From positions 4,341-68,340 of the forward strand of contig DATAEK010000390.1 of NCBI GenBank assembly GCA_036258055.1: DNA of 64,000 nucleotides, read 5' to 3'. The notes below the pieces were generated by a model. That model worked only from the letters and a program-made list of their open reading frames with translations. It was not told where the DNA came from and ran no database searches. The number at the start of each line of letters is the position of its first letter. The stretch's first letter is position 1. Source of the stretch: DATAEK01 sp036258055 (GTDB lineage: Bacteria; Acidobacteriota; Vicinamibacteria; Vicinamibacterales; 2-12-FULL-66-21). A program made the position numbers and the translations under genes. Below, piece by piece: positions 52,770 through 61,961 of this stretch.

Positions 52770-52800
52770 GCGATGGCCGAGCGGCCATCGCTCTTTTTTT
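52770..52800 (+). terminator. Rho-independent terminator after the S9 peptidase gene
   Basis: GCGATGGCC, loop GAGC, GGCCATCGC: a 9-bp perfect stem followed by TCTTTTTTT. It lies 35 bp after the stop codon and ends just before the next gene. Confidence 0.92.
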
Positions 52801-52807
52801 GCCACCT

Positions 52808-53692
52808 ATGCGACGCCTGCTGCTTGTACTCGTCCTCGTGTTCGCCGCCGGATGCACTCGGCAGCCCTCGGATGCTTCCACCGTTGCGAAGAGCGATGTG
52901 GATCTCGCGCAGCAGTTGCTGACGCGTCTCGCGGCTCACGACTTCGATGCCGTGGAGAACTACGCCGATCCCGCAGTCAGGGGGCCGGCGTTCAGACTGC
53001 GAGTCCAGCAGATTTCCAAGGTGTTCCCGCCCGAGCCGCCAACCAGCGTCAAGCTCGTGGCATCACAGTCGCTGCGAACGGGTGATTCGACGCTGGTGGT
53101 CACGACCTTCGAGTACGAGTACCCGCCACGGATGTGGCTCCTCGCCGAGGTCGCCTTGCAGAAGACCGGCGACCGGCGCGTCCTGAAAAGCGTCCAGGTC
53201 CGGCCGATGAAGGAATCGCTGGCCCACCTCAATCGCTTTACGTTCGCCGGCAAGGGTCTCTGGCATTACGTGTTCTTTGCGGCAGTGCTGGCGGTGCCGC
53301 TATTCATGTTGTACACGCTGCTACTCGTGGCGCGCGCGCCCCGTCTGATCGGGAAGTGGTTCTGGGCGATTCTCGTCCTGATCGGCGTCGGACAGGTCTC
53401 GCTGAACTGGACCACGAATGCCTTCACTGTGTCCTTGATGAACCTGCACCTACTTGGATCCGGGTTCAGCAAGCCTAACCCGGTGTCACCGCTTATCTTG
53501 ATCACTGCCATTCCACTCGGCGCGATTCTCTTTTACGTGATGCGCGCGACCTCGCTGAACTTGTGGCTGGAGGAAGAGCAGGGAACGGTAAGTGGCAAAG
53601 AGGAAAGGGTCTATGGGGAAGGGGAAATGGGTCATGGGCAAGGGGCAATGCGCGATGGAGGGACGACAGAGCCGGAGAAGCGCGAAGAGTAA
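52808..53692 (+). CDS. Membrane lipoprotein of unknown function with repeat-derived tail
   Basis: The protein has 294 residues. The signal peptide has lipobox VFAAGC (Cys 16). A soluble domain of about 120 residues resembles small NTF2/DUF3887-type folds (DLAQQLLTRLAAHDFDAVENY). Four transmembrane helices follow (about 155-180, 185-205, 215-235, 240-265). The last about 35 residues (after LWLEEEQG) are encoded by a degenerate heptamer repeat tract (53591-53661) and are unlikely to be ancestral. No homology was recognised for the whole. It lies directly after the strong S9 terminator. Confidence 0.75.
   Translation: MRRLLLVLVLVFAAGCTRQPSDASTVAKSDVDLAQQLLTRLAAHDFDAVENYADPAVRGPAFRLRVQQISKVFPPEPPTSVKLVASQSLRTGDSTLVVTTFEYEYPPRMWLLAEVALQKTGDRRVLKSVQVRPMKESLAHLNRFTFAGKGLWHYVFFAAVLAVPLFMLYTLLLVARAPRLIGKWFWAILVLIGVGQVSLNWTTNAFTVSLMNLHLLGSGFSKPNPVSPLILITAIPLGAILFYVMRATSLNLWLEEEQGTVSGKEERVYGEGEMGHGQGAMRDGGTTEPEKREE
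53591..53661. repeat. Degenerate heptamer repeat array inside a gene end
   Basis: About ten 7-base units (AGTGGCA, ATGGGGA, AGGGGAA, ATGGGTC, ATGGGCA and so on; one is 8 bases), the same family as 5693-5772. It is read as the C-terminal tail of the preceding lipoprotein. Confidence 0.85.
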
Positions 53693-53695
53693 CAG

Positions 53696-54013
53696 TTAGC
53701 GCCGCAACAGGCGCAGCACCCCGATTTCCTTGCGATCCCCAGCCTTCAGTTCGATTCCGCCGAGTCGCCATCGCACGTGACCCGATCGGATCATCTCGAT
53801 GGTGAAGCGCGCATCGAAATCCGGCGGCGGGATTCGGCCACGAGCTCGTCGTCCCGAATTCCTCCATGGCGACGATGGCGCGCTTGTCGCCGCGCCGTTC
53901 ATACACCTGCCAGTTCAGCACGTACACCAGCAAACCGAGCGACGCTCGTAACTCGAAGTGCGATCGGTCACCAGATTGGACATCCGGATTTCAAAAAACA
54001 GGACGACGCCCAT
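53696..54013 (-). pseudogene. Small gene with two compensating frameshifts
   Basis: On the minus strand ATG 54013 opens MGVVLFFEIRMSNLVTDRTS and then stops. A second frame supplies SLGLLVYVLNWQVYERRGD and IVAMEEFGTTSSWPNP, and the first frame resumes with DFDARFTIEMIRSGHVRW and IELKAGDRKEIGVLRLLRR to the stop. Two opposite single-base shifts (near 53930 and 53835) would join one product of about 105 residues. It may be a decayed gene or contain assembly errors. It lies 21 bp after the alpha/beta-hydrolase gene on the same strand. No function recognised. Confidence 0.5.
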
Positions 54014-54035
54014 GGCCCCTGGCCCATGTCCCATT
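54008..54035. repeat. Heptamer tandem repeat array, inverse orientation
   Basis: Four units on the plus strand (GCCCATG, GCCCCTG, GCCCATG, TCCCATT), the complement of ATGGGCC-type units. It abuts the stop codon of the alpha/beta-hydrolase gene and supplies the ATG of the decayed gene next to it. Confidence 0.8.
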
Positions 54036-54901
54036 CACTTCATCAGCCCCCGCTCTCTGAGGAACTTCTCAATAGCGCCGTAGAAGATCGCGCCATCCAC
54101 ATCGCTCGAGTTGACGTGGCCGCCGCGAACCTCGACGAACGTCCGAGGCGACGGCGCAGCATCATAGAGACGACGACCCTCCGCGATCGGGATCACCGTA
54201 TCCTCGGGACTGTGGATGAACAGCATCGGCGCGTGAATCGACTGAATCTTGACGATCGAGTCAAATGGGTTGCGCATTACGAGCCGGACGGGCATGAGCG
54301 GGTATCGCCGCTGACCGATCGCGACGAGTGACGCCGGCGCGCCCTCGAGGATGAGCCCGGCCTCCGGTACGGTGGATGCGAGGTTGACGGCGATCGCCGA
54401 TCCGAGCGACCAGCCGTAGATCACGATCCGATCGGCCGGGACCTGCCTCGTGCGCCGGAGGTACTCGTACGCCGTCCGCGCGTCGTCAGAGACGCCCTGC
54501 TCGCTCGGTGCGCCGTTGAGTCCGGCGAACCCGCGGTACTCCGGGGCCATCACGTTCAGCCCGAGCGCGTAGAGATGCTCGTAGCGCGTGACGTTGACGC
54601 GACTCCCAATCGTCGCCGCGTTTCCATGCAGGAAGAGCACCCACGGCCGGTGCGGGTCCTGTTCCAGCGTCCAGGCGAACAGCTTCCCGCCGTCTGAACG
54701 GGTGAGATCGACCTGTGCGTAGGGAACGGCCGGACGCGATGTGCCAAGCCCGAGTCCCGCCTGGAACACGAGCCGCGTCTCCTGCGATATCAAGTAGAGG
54801 AGCGCACTGAGGTAGACCATCGCGGCCGTCGCCAGGATCGCGAGCACCACGCGGCGAACGGTGATCCGCCGGCGGAGTCCAGTCGCGCGGAGCTCGTGCA
54901 T
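54035..54901 (-). CDS. Membrane-anchored alpha/beta hydrolase (BEM46/ABHD-like)
   Basis: The protein has 288 residues. One N-terminal helix (about 18-38) anchors it. Catalytic set: WVLFLHGNAATIGSRVN (oxyanion), YGWSLGSAIAVNLAST (nucleophile in GWSLG), FIHSPEDTVIPIAEG (Asp) and EVRGGHVNSSD (His). MAPEYRGFAGLNG is typical of the Bem46-like branch. Such enzymes are lipases, thioesterases or depalmitoylases; no substrate is known here. The active domain faces either side of the inner membrane; orientation is not certain. Confidence 0.87.
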   Translation of the reverse strand: MHELRATGLRRRITVRRVVLAILATAAMVYLSALLYLISQETRLVFQAGLGLGTSRPAVPYAQVDLTRSDGGKLFAWTLEQDPHRPWVLFLHGNAATIGSRVNVTRYEHLYALGLNVMAPEYRGFAGLNGAPSEQGVSDDARTAYEYLRRTRQVPADRIVIYGWSLGSAIAVNLASTVPEAGLILEGAPASLVAIGQRRYPLMPVRLVMRNPFDSIVKIQSIHAPMLFIHSPEDTVIPIAEGRRLYDAAPSPRTFVEVRGGHVNSSDVDGAIFYGAIEKFLRERGLMK

Positions 54902-54943
54902 GACTGAATCTTAACAACAGGCGGGGCGAAGCCACCCGGTCTC

Positions 54944-56719
54944 CTATTTCACCTTCAGCACGGCGCTCCCAAGCACGTCTGCGCCGTAGTCGTACACGAT
55001 CACCTTCACGTACCGCGGCTGCGACCGGATGGCAATGCGAGCGTTGAACGGGAGGCCGGTTTTCATCATCTGCTGGTAGACGTCCTCACGAGCGCGTAGA
55101 TCCACTTTCTGCCACGTCTGGCCGACGAGGTTCTCGCGCGCGTCGGCGCAGAAGATGGCGACGTCGATCGCGCCGACGTGCCAGCCATCCTCCAGGGCGA
55201 ACTTCAGTTTGGCCACATCGATCGTGGCTTCCACCCGGATCTCGTCGGCGCCGCCCTGTTCGGCGGCCAGCCGCGCGGTGATCGGGATGTCCCGGATGTC
55301 CTCGACGAAGTGTCCAGCGGCGGTAACGCGGCTGTAGGAGAGGAACTTCTCGCGATCGAACGGCACGAGCTCCGTCCGGGCGAAATACCCGTGACGGAAG
55401 AGTACAGTTACACCCGGCCGGTTCACCCGGACGTTGATGCGCCGGTACTTGCCGTCCCACGTGCCGTTGGCGGGGTAGTACCCGAGCAGGTAGTAGGCGC
55501 GGGTGGCGTCGTCGATCCGGTTGAGTGCCTTCTCGGCGAAGCTGAAAGCCGACGCCTGACCTCCTGTGAGATCGGCGATCGTCCGCAGCGACTGCACGGA
55601 GAAGTTCTGCATGAACATCATGCCTGTCGACGGCAGCGGCGACGAGCCGCGCCCCGTGGGCGGCGGTGGCCCGATCAGGCCTCCCGTGTGAATCGCATCG
55701 ATCACGACCCGCGCATCGCTTGCGGCTGCGGCGATGCCACGGTCGTCTTCGACCCGCGGCAGGAAGATGCCTCTCTCGGTGAAGAAAACGAGGTGCTTCT
55801 CGCCTTCGATGTAGCGCAGGTATTCGATCCCGGTGTAGATGTTCCCCACATCCTGCATTGTCTGGGCATTGGCGGTGACGTACTCGTCGAAGCTCAGATC
55901 GATGCGCTCGGCCTGCTGCAGGTCGCTGGCGTCGAACGGCAAGGGATTCTCCGCCCGTGCTTCGATGATGTCGCGCCGCTGGATCAAATCGACCTTGCGC
56001 CGGACGTCGTCAGCGATGCGGCCCGACTCGGTGATCCGTCCCGGCGGCAGTTGCCGGGTCGTGAGCCCCTCATCTCCGTGGAACACGCGATCGATCTCGG
56101 CCTGGATCGGGGCGGGAATGGACTTGCTGCCGTAGACGGCGGTCAGGCCGCTGAAGTGCTGGCTCAGCTTGCCCTCGATACTGTCGTTGCTGCGTTTGAA
56201 CCGTTCGAGGACCTGCGCGACCTTCTGGTGATCGGTCGTGAAGCTGGTTGCCCGGTTGAATGCCAGGACTGCGACCCGGTCCTGCGGCAACAGCTGTTCG
56301 CGAACGAAGTGGATGGCCCCATCCACGCCCTTTGATGGCCCTTGCAACCGGCCACGACCGAGCAGGATCAGGAAGACCCGCTGCGACTGCGGCTTCACGT
56401 CCGGCCCCAGCGCGCGACGTGCGGCAGCCGCGGTCGATGGCCCCGGATCCTGGGCCTGGAGCGCCTGACTCGAGAAGTACCGGATCTGCTGGGGCACGGT
56501 ATCCTCGAGGACCGTGAAGTCCTCCTGCCTCAGATCGGTGATGGGCTTGCCGTTCCGATCGAGCACCCGCACGTCGAGCGGCACCATCGTGATGGTGCTT
56601 CGGAACGTGCCGGGAACCTGAGTGGGAAGCTGCTGGGCCGGCGGCGTCTGCGGTGTCTGCGCCCGCGCCAGAACCTGACCGACGATGGCCAGCACGAAAA
56701 AACACCACGGTTTTCTCAT
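54944..56719 (-). CDS. Secreted VWA-domain protein (acidobacterial type)
   Basis: About 591 residues from ATG 56719 (GGGAG six bases before). A signal peptide (MRKPWCFFVLAIVGQVLARA) leads into VPLDVRVLDRNGKPITDLRQEDFTVLED, the conserved opening of acidobacterial VWFA-related proteins. The VWA-like domain follows, with VFLILLGRGRL where the MIDAS DxSxS is expected; that motif is absent. YLLGYYPANGTWDGKYRRINVRVNRPG and a C-terminal beta domain come next. Without a full MIDAS, metal-dependent adhesion is doubtful. Divergent from a second VWA gene. Confidence 0.85.
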   Translation of the reverse strand: MRKPWCFFVLAIVGQVLARAQTPQTPPAQQLPTQVPGTFRSTITMVPLDVRVLDRNGKPITDLRQEDFTVLEDTVPQQIRYFSSQALQAQDPGPSTAAAARRALGPDVKPQSQRVFLILLGRGRLQGPSKGVDGAIHFVREQLLPQDRVAVLAFNRATSFTTDHQKVAQVLERFKRSNDSIEGKLSQHFSGLTAVYGSKSIPAPIQAEIDRVFHGDEGLTTRQLPPGRITESGRIADDVRRKVDLIQRRDIIEARAENPLPFDASDLQQAERIDLSFDEYVTANAQTMQDVGNIYTGIEYLRYIEGEKHLVFFTERGIFLPRVEDDRGIAAAASDARVVIDAIHTGGLIGPPPPTGRGSSPLPSTGMMFMQNFSVQSLRTIADLTGGQASAFSFAEKALNRIDDATRAYYLLGYYPANGTWDGKYRRINVRVNRPGVTVLFRHGYFARTELVPFDREKFLSYSRVTAAGHFVEDIRDIPITARLAAEQGGADEIRVEATIDVAKLKFALEDGWHVGAIDVAIFCADARENLVGQTWQKVDLRAREDVYQQMMKTGLPFNARIAIRSQPRYVKVIVYDYGADVLGSAVLKVK

Positions 56720-56853
56720 TGCCATCTCCCGGCAAACGGGCCTCTGCGCGCGACAGCCGCTTCCAGCCCCGGCGCCCGCAGTCGGGCCGGGATCGAAGCA
56801 ACCGAGGTCCCGTGACATAATACAGATTGCCGCCTGCCTCCCGGAGAAGCAAT

Positions 56854-57867
56854 TTGTACCCCGGTCAGATTCGATCCGCCAATCCGTTGCTGCTCCTCGT
56901 CGCTGTCGCGCTCGCGGGTGCCCTCGTCTCGGCACAACAACAGCAGCCGACGTTCAAGAGCGGCGCCCGCACAGTCGCGGTCTACGCGACCGTGGCCGAC
57001 GATCAGGGACGTCTCGTTCCCGATCTCACCCGCGAGGACTTCGAGGTCCTCGACAACGGCAAGCCCCAGACCATCACCGTCTTCGAGAACGAGATCCAGC
57101 CGATTACCGTCGTGATGATGCTCGATCGCAGCGAGAGCATGCGGAGAAACTTCTCGCTCGTCGAGGCGGCCGCCGAAGAATTCGTCCAGCGATTGATCGC
57201 CGGTGACAAGGCCCGAATAGGCAGCTTCTCGACGCGGATTGAAGTGGATCCGGTCGAGTTCACGAGCGACAAACAGGAGATGATCGGGATCCTGAAAACC
57301 GATCTCCAGCCGGCAGGTCCGACGCCGCTCTGGAATGCTGTCAACGTCGCGATGACCGCGCTCCTGCACCAGGAAAAACGCCGCGTCGTCCTGGTCTTCA
57401 CCGACGGCGTGGACGCGCCGATGAATTTCCGATCGAACAACGTCACGCTCAAGGACGCCACCAAGCGTGCCGAAGAAGAGAACGTCATGGTCTACGCGAT
57501 CGGCCTCTGGGGGCAGAACGGTATGCGCGGGGGCGGCGGGCGTCCGATGGGCCATTACGGCGGGTATGGCGGTGGGGGTGGATGGAGCGGCGGCGGTCAT
57601 TCGGGCGGAGGGGGAATGGAGAAACCGGATGAAGGCCTTGCGAAGATCGCGGCGGCCACCGGCGGCGGCTACTTCGAGCTGACGAACACCAACGATCTCG
57701 GTTCGACGTTTCGCCGTGTCGCTGACGAACTGCACCGTCAGTACGCGCTCGGGTTCGAGCCGGAGCGGCTCGACGGCAAGGTCCACAAGCTCGAAGTGCG
57801 GGTCAAGCGTGAGGGGATGACGGCGCGCTCGCGCAAGTCGTACGTCGCCTCGCGCGAATGGCAGTGA
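56854..57867 (+). CDS. Secreted VWA-domain protein with intact MIDAS
   Basis: About 337 residues from TTG 56854, chosen because GGAGAAG is 4 bases before and the signal peptide (ANPLLLLVAVALAGALVSA) follows. AVYATVADDQGRLVPDLTREDFEVLDNGKPQTITVFE is the conserved opening. The MIDAS metal site is complete: MLDRSESM (DxSxS), TPLWNAV and FTDGVD. A glycine-rich loop (GGYGGGGGWSGGGHSGGGG) precedes the C-terminal part ending QYALGFEPERLDGKVHKLEVRVKREG. Likely acts in periplasmic protein contact; function unknown. Paired divergently with the MIDAS-less VWA gene. Confidence 0.87.
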   Translation: MYPGQIRSANPLLLLVAVALAGALVSAQQQQPTFKSGARTVAVYATVADDQGRLVPDLTREDFEVLDNGKPQTITVFENEIQPITVVMMLDRSESMRRNFSLVEAAAEEFVQRLIAGDKARIGSFSTRIEVDPVEFTSDKQEMIGILKTDLQPAGPTPLWNAVNVAMTALLHQEKRRVVLVFTDGVDAPMNFRSNNVTLKDATKRAEEENVMVYAIGLWGQNGMRGGGGRPMGHYGGYGGGGGWSGGGHSGGGGMEKPDEGLAKIAAATGGGYFELTNTNDLGSTFRRVADELHRQYALGFEPERLDGKVHKLEVRVKREGMTARSRKSYVASREWQ

Positions 57868-57936
57868 TGCCGCGGGCCAGGCCGCAGGCGCCGGAAATGC
57901 CGGCGCTCGCGGCCACGTCTGCTCACCGGTCGCGGT

Positions 57937-58428
57937 CTATTGCTTCTCGTAGACGGCGACGTTGTTGATTGTCTGTCCCAGCCCGTTGGTACCGGTCGTC
58001 GTGACCGTCATGGTCTTCCCATCGCCCGAGATGACCCGTTTGTAGTTCTGGACGACCTTGCCTGCCTTCTTCCGAATGCCTTCAACGGTACTGCCCGATC
58101 CCTTCAGTGCGACAGTGTCGTAATCGGAAGATCCAATGACCGGGTAGTCCCTGCCGTCGAGTCGATAGGAGTACTCGGTGGTCGCGGCCGATCCAGTCGC
58201 CGCGATAGTTTTGACGGTGACTTGGATCTTGTCGCCGTCAGGCTTGATCACGACGGTCGTGCTCTTCGGTCCCGGTCCCGGCGAGTATTTGGACTTCTCA
58301 ACATTGAGCTTCCACGTGCCAATCGACGGCTCAGGTTGAGACTGCGCCGAGACGGCGGCGGGGAGCACGATCAGCGAGGCGAGCAGACCGAAATGCACCA
58401 GGGAGCCAAACGTCCTGCAGCATCTCAT
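57937..58428 (-). CDS. Secreted protein of unknown function
   Basis: The protein has 163 residues with a signal peptide (1-29). The mature part starts with IGTWKLNVEKSKYSPGPGP, typical of a small acidobacterial exported family. It continues with KIQVTVKTIAATGSAATTEYSYRLDG and GIRKKAGKVVQNYKRVISGDGKTMTVT, a lipocalin-like beta barrel pattern. AAGGAGG precedes the ATG. No active site. It is convergent with the VWA gene and not part of the iol operon (120 bp separate them). Confidence 0.78.
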   Translation of the reverse strand: MRCCRTFGSLVHFGLLASLIVLPAAVSAQSQPEPSIGTWKLNVEKSKYSPGPGPKSTTVVIKPDGDKIQVTVKTIAATGSAATTEYSYRLDGRDYPVIGSSDYDTVALKGSGSTVEGIRKKAGKVVQNYKRVISGDGKTMTVTTTGTNGLGQTINNVAVYEKQ

Positions 58429-58548
58429 AGAGCCTCCTTGTGACCACGAGACCGATGCCGATGCCGAGTGAGCGAGCAGAATCCTAGCACACGCTCTCGG
58501 CCGGAGCGCGCGCCGAGAATCGACCGAAACCTTATGCGCCGTATCTTC

Positions 58549-60024
58549 TCAGAACTTGCGGCTCCACTCCTGCGGCCAGCGTTCGACCACGATCTTCTTT
58601 TCGGTGTAGAAGTCGATCGCATCGCGACCCTGGGCGTGGAGGTCGCCGAAGAAGCTGTCCTTCCAGCCTGAGAACGGGAAGAACGCCATCGGCGCGGCGA
58701 CGCCGACGTTGATGCCGACGTTCCCGACCGCCGCTTCGTAGCGGAACCGACGCGCCGCGAGTCCGCTCGACGTGAACAGGCACGCCATGTTGCCGTAGGC
58801 CGATCGGTTCACGACGTCGATGGCCGCCTCGAGCGAGTCGACGGGAGTGATGCTGAGGACCGGCCCGAACACTTCGGTCCGTGCCAGCTCGCTCTCGGGG
58901 GCGACGCCTTCGAGAATCGTGGGACGCACGAAGTGCCCGCGCTCGCCGCCTTTGATGCTCGCGCCGCGGCCGTCCACCACGAGGCGTGCGCCCTCCGATT
59001 GCCCGGCGGCGATCAAGCGTTCGATCCGCGTCTGGCTCTGCCCGCTGATCACCGGTCCCATCTCGATCCCAGGCTCCAGACCGTTTCCCACACGACGCTT
59101 CGATGCGGCATCGGACATCCGATCGACGAACGGCTGCCGCGCATCGCCGACCGTGATCGCGACCGACGCGGCAAGGCAGCGCTGCCCGGCGCACCCGAAC
59201 GCCGAGTCCGCCGCAATTTTCGTGGTCATGTCCAGGTCGGCGTCGGGGAGCACGACGATCGGGTTCTTCGCGCCGCCCTGACACTGCGCGCGTTTGCCGT
59301 GCGCCGCGGCACGGGCGTAGACCTGGCGCGCCACCGGCGACGAGCCGACCAGCGAAATCGCCCGGACCGACGGATGATCGACGAGCGCTTCGACCGCCGC
59401 CTGGCCCCCGTGGACCATGTTGATCACGCCGGGCGGAAGCCCGAGCTGCTCGACGAGATCGAACGCGCGCGACATCGTCAGCGGCGTCTTCTCTGACGGT
59501 TTGACGATGACGCAGTTGCCGCAGGCGAGGGCGTAGGGGATGAACCAGAAAGGGATCATTCCCGGGAAGTTGAACGGCGTAATCACGGCGACCACGCCGA
59601 CCGGCTGCCGGATCATGAGCTCGTCGATGCCGGCGGCGATGTCCTCGACGTTCGCGCCCATCATGAGCGACGGGATGCCGGTAGCGACCTCCACGTTTTC
59701 GATGGCGCGGCGAAGCTCGCCTTCCGATTCCGCGAGGGTCTTCCCGCATTCCTGGGTGATCGTCCTGGCGAGCTCGTGGACGTTGCGCTCGAGGAGATCC
59801 TTGAGCTTGAACAACGGCTGGATCCGCTCGCCCGGAGGCGTGCGCCGCCATTGCGGGAACGCCTTCACCGCCGCCTGCACGGCGGCATCGACGTCGTCGC
59901 TCTTCGAGAGGGGAACCGAAGCGAGCGACTCTCCCGTCGCGGGGTTCGAGACCGGGAGGGCGTCGGTCGCCCGCGATGATTCCCACTGCCCGCCGACGTA
60001 GTTGAGAAGTTGTGTCGTGCTCAT
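58549..60024 (-). CDS. mmsA: Methylmalonate-semialdehyde dehydrogenase, CoA-acylating
   Basis: The protein has 491 residues and is an aldehyde dehydrogenase. NAD motif and MMSDH signatures: VAVITPFNFPGMIPFWFIP, CVIVKPSEKTPLTMSR, ISLVGSSPVARQVYARAAAHGKRAQCQGGAKN, and the catalytic Cys in SAFGCAGQRCLAAS, with the GWKDSFFGDLHAQG end. It oxidises malonate semialdehyde to acetyl-CoA in inositol breakdown (IolA) or methylmalonate semialdehyde to propionyl-CoA. The ATG overlaps the iolD stop by 4 bases, and iolC lies upstream, so the inositol role (iolA) is the better reading. Confidence 0.94.
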   Translation of the reverse strand: MSTTQLLNYVGGQWESSRATDALPVSNPATGESLASVPLSKSDDVDAAVQAAVKAFPQWRRTPPGERIQPLFKLKDLLERNVHELARTITQECGKTLAESEGELRRAIENVEVATGIPSLMMGANVEDIAAGIDELMIRQPVGVVAVITPFNFPGMIPFWFIPYALACGNCVIVKPSEKTPLTMSRAFDLVEQLGLPPGVINMVHGGQAAVEALVDHPSVRAISLVGSSPVARQVYARAAAHGKRAQCQGGAKNPIVVLPDADLDMTTKIAADSAFGCAGQRCLAASVAITVGDARQPFVDRMSDAASKRRVGNGLEPGIEMGPVISGQSQTRIERLIAAGQSEGARLVVDGRGASIKGGERGHFVRPTILEGVAPESELARTEVFGPVLSITPVDSLEAAIDVVNRSAYGNMACLFTSSGLAARRFRYEAAVGNVGINVGVAAPMAFFPFSGWKDSFFGDLHAQGRDAIDFYTEKKIVVERWPQEWSRKF

Positions 60025-61946
60025 GTTGGATCCCCGTCGCGTGGCGGCGTTGAAGCCGAGAGGTAGTCGTGCACGTTCTTCCGCGAGGCGTCGTAGGCGG
60101 TGCGGGCGCGCTGCACGGCGTCGAGCGGCGACGTCGCGGCAACCGGCACGTCCCACCAGGACTCGTACGAGGGTACGCGAGCTTCGCGATCAACCGGGAT
60201 CACGATCACGCTCACCCCTGGATGCGCCTTTGCCGCGCCGAGGGCGGCCTCGATCTCACCGCGCGTGCAGACCTTGATCGCCCGTGCGCCCATCGACGCG
60301 GCGTTCGCGACGAAGTCGACCGGCACGGGATCGCCGTCGAGCTCGCCCGACTCTCCGCGGAAGCGATAGCGCGTCCCGAACCCTGCACACCCGACCGATG
60401 CAGACAGCCCACCGATGCTCGAGTACCCGTGATTGTCGAGGACGACGATCGTCAGTTTGATGCGTTCCTGTACCGCCGTGACGATTTCCTGGGCCATCAT
60501 CAAGTACGATCCGTCGCCGACCATCACGTAGACGTCGCGATCGGGCTGCGCCATGCGCACGCCGAGCCCGCCCGCGATCTCGTAGCCCATGCACGAGTAA
60601 CCGTACTCGAGGTGATAGCCGCCAGGCGCGGGCGTCCGCCACAGCTTGTGCAAGTCGCCCGGCAGGCTGCCGGCCGCGCACAGAACGACGTCGGTCGGCG
60701 CAAGCGCGTTGTTCAGGATGCCGATGACCTCACCCTGGCTGATCACGGCCGCATTTCCCGGCGCATAGATGCGATCGACCTCGCGTTCCCACGCGGCCTT
60801 CAGCGAGGCAATCTCGTTGGCGTACGACGCACTCACGCGCCAGCCGGTCAAGGCTTCGCGGAGCTCGGCGAGCGTCACCTGCGCGTCAGCGACGAGCGGG
60901 AGCGCCGCGTGCTTGCGCGCGTCGAGCTCGGTGACGTTGACGCTGATGAAACGGACGTGCGCACCGGCAAACGCCGTCTTCGATGCGGTCGTGAAGTCGC
61001 CGAGCCGCGATCCCACGACGATCACGAGGTCGGCTTCACGCGCGAGGATGTTCGCCGCGGAAGTCCCGGTGGCGCCCACCGCGCCGACGGCCTGCGGGTG
61101 ATCGAACGGCATCGCACCCTTGCCTGCCTGGGTTTCGCAGACCGGAATTCCGGTGTGCTCCACGAACGTCCGCAGCGCAGCGGTTGCCTCGCTATAGAGC
61201 ACGCCGCCTCCGGCGATGATCAGTGGGCGGGTGGATCGACGGATCATCGATGCTGCCGCGTGCAGAGCGGCGGCGTCAGCACGTGCCCGGGGAATCTCCC
61301 AGACGCGCGGCTCGAACAGCGCGTCAGCAAACTCGAAGGCCTCTGCCTGGACGTCTTGCGGCAGCGCAATCGTGACGGTACCGGTATCGGCGGGCGATGT
61401 CAGCACGCGCATCGCCTCCATGAGCGCCGAGGGCAGCTGCTCGGGCCGATTGATGCGATCCCAGTAACGGGAGATCGGTTTGAAGCAGTCGTTGACGGAC
61501 GTGTCGCGCGAGCTCGGATATTCCAGCTGCTGCAGGACCGGATCGGGGCGCCGGGTTGCGAAGATGTCGCCGGGCAGCAGCAGCACCGGCAACCGGTTGA
61601 TCGTGGCGCCGGCGGCGGCGGTAATCATGTTCGTCGCCCCGGGCCCGATCGAACTGGTACAGACCATCGCCCGCAGCCGGTTGCTGGCCTTGGCGAACGC
61701 GGCCGCCGTGTGCACCATCGCCTGTTCGTTGCGGGGGAGATAGTAGGGCAGCGCAGCGGGGCGATGCAGCAGCGCTTCGCCAAGACCGGCGACGTTCCCG
61801 TGTCCGAAAATCCCGAAGATGCCGGCAAAGAACCGCTGCGTCCGTCCGTCGCGGCGCACGTGCTGCGCCCCGAGGAAGGTCACGACCGCTTGTCCGACCG
61901 TCAGCCGCGTCGCTGCCACGCGATCCTCCACTGCTTCGATTTTCAA
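60021..61946 (-). CDS. iolD: 3D-(3,5/4)-trihydroxycyclohexane-1,2-dione hydrolase
   Basis: The protein has 641 residues and is a ThDP enzyme. LTVGQAVVTFLGAQHV, FGIFGHGNVAGLGEALL, LPYYLPRNEQAMVHTAAAFA (Glu region) and CTSSIGPGATNMITAAAGA are IolD signatures. The ThDP-binding motif is MVGDGSYLMMAQEIVTA closing with VVLDNHGYSSIGGL. It opens the ring of the trihydroxy diketone to 5-deoxy-glucuronate. It lies between iolC (15-bp gap) and mmsA (4-bp overlap). It differs from the ilvB product in length and motif spacing. Confidence 0.95.
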   Translation of the reverse strand: MKIEAVEDRVAATRLTVGQAVVTFLGAQHVRRDGRTQRFFAGIFGIFGHGNVAGLGEALLHRPAALPYYLPRNEQAMVHTAAAFAKASNRLRAMVCTSSIGPGATNMITAAAGATINRLPVLLLPGDIFATRRPDPVLQQLEYPSSRDTSVNDCFKPISRYWDRINRPEQLPSALMEAMRVLTSPADTGTVTIALPQDVQAEAFEFADALFEPRVWEIPRARADAAALHAAASMIRRSTRPLIIAGGGVLYSEATAALRTFVEHTGIPVCETQAGKGAMPFDHPQAVGAVGATGTSAANILAREADLVIVVGSRLGDFTTASKTAFAGAHVRFISVNVTELDARKHAALPLVADAQVTLAELREALTGWRVSASYANEIASLKAAWEREVDRIYAPGNAAVISQGEVIGILNNALAPTDVVLCAAGSLPGDLHKLWRTPAPGGYHLEYGYSCMGYEIAGGLGVRMAQPDRDVYVMVGDGSYLMMAQEIVTAVQERIKLTIVVLDNHGYSSIGGLSASVGCAGFGTRYRFRGESGELDGDPVPVDFVANAASMGARAIKVCTRGEIEAALGAAKAHPGVSVIVIPVDREARVPSYESWWDVPVAATSPLDAVQRARTAYDASRKNVHDYLSASTPPRDGDPT

Positions 61947-61961
61947 CCCTCGCGTCGATCT

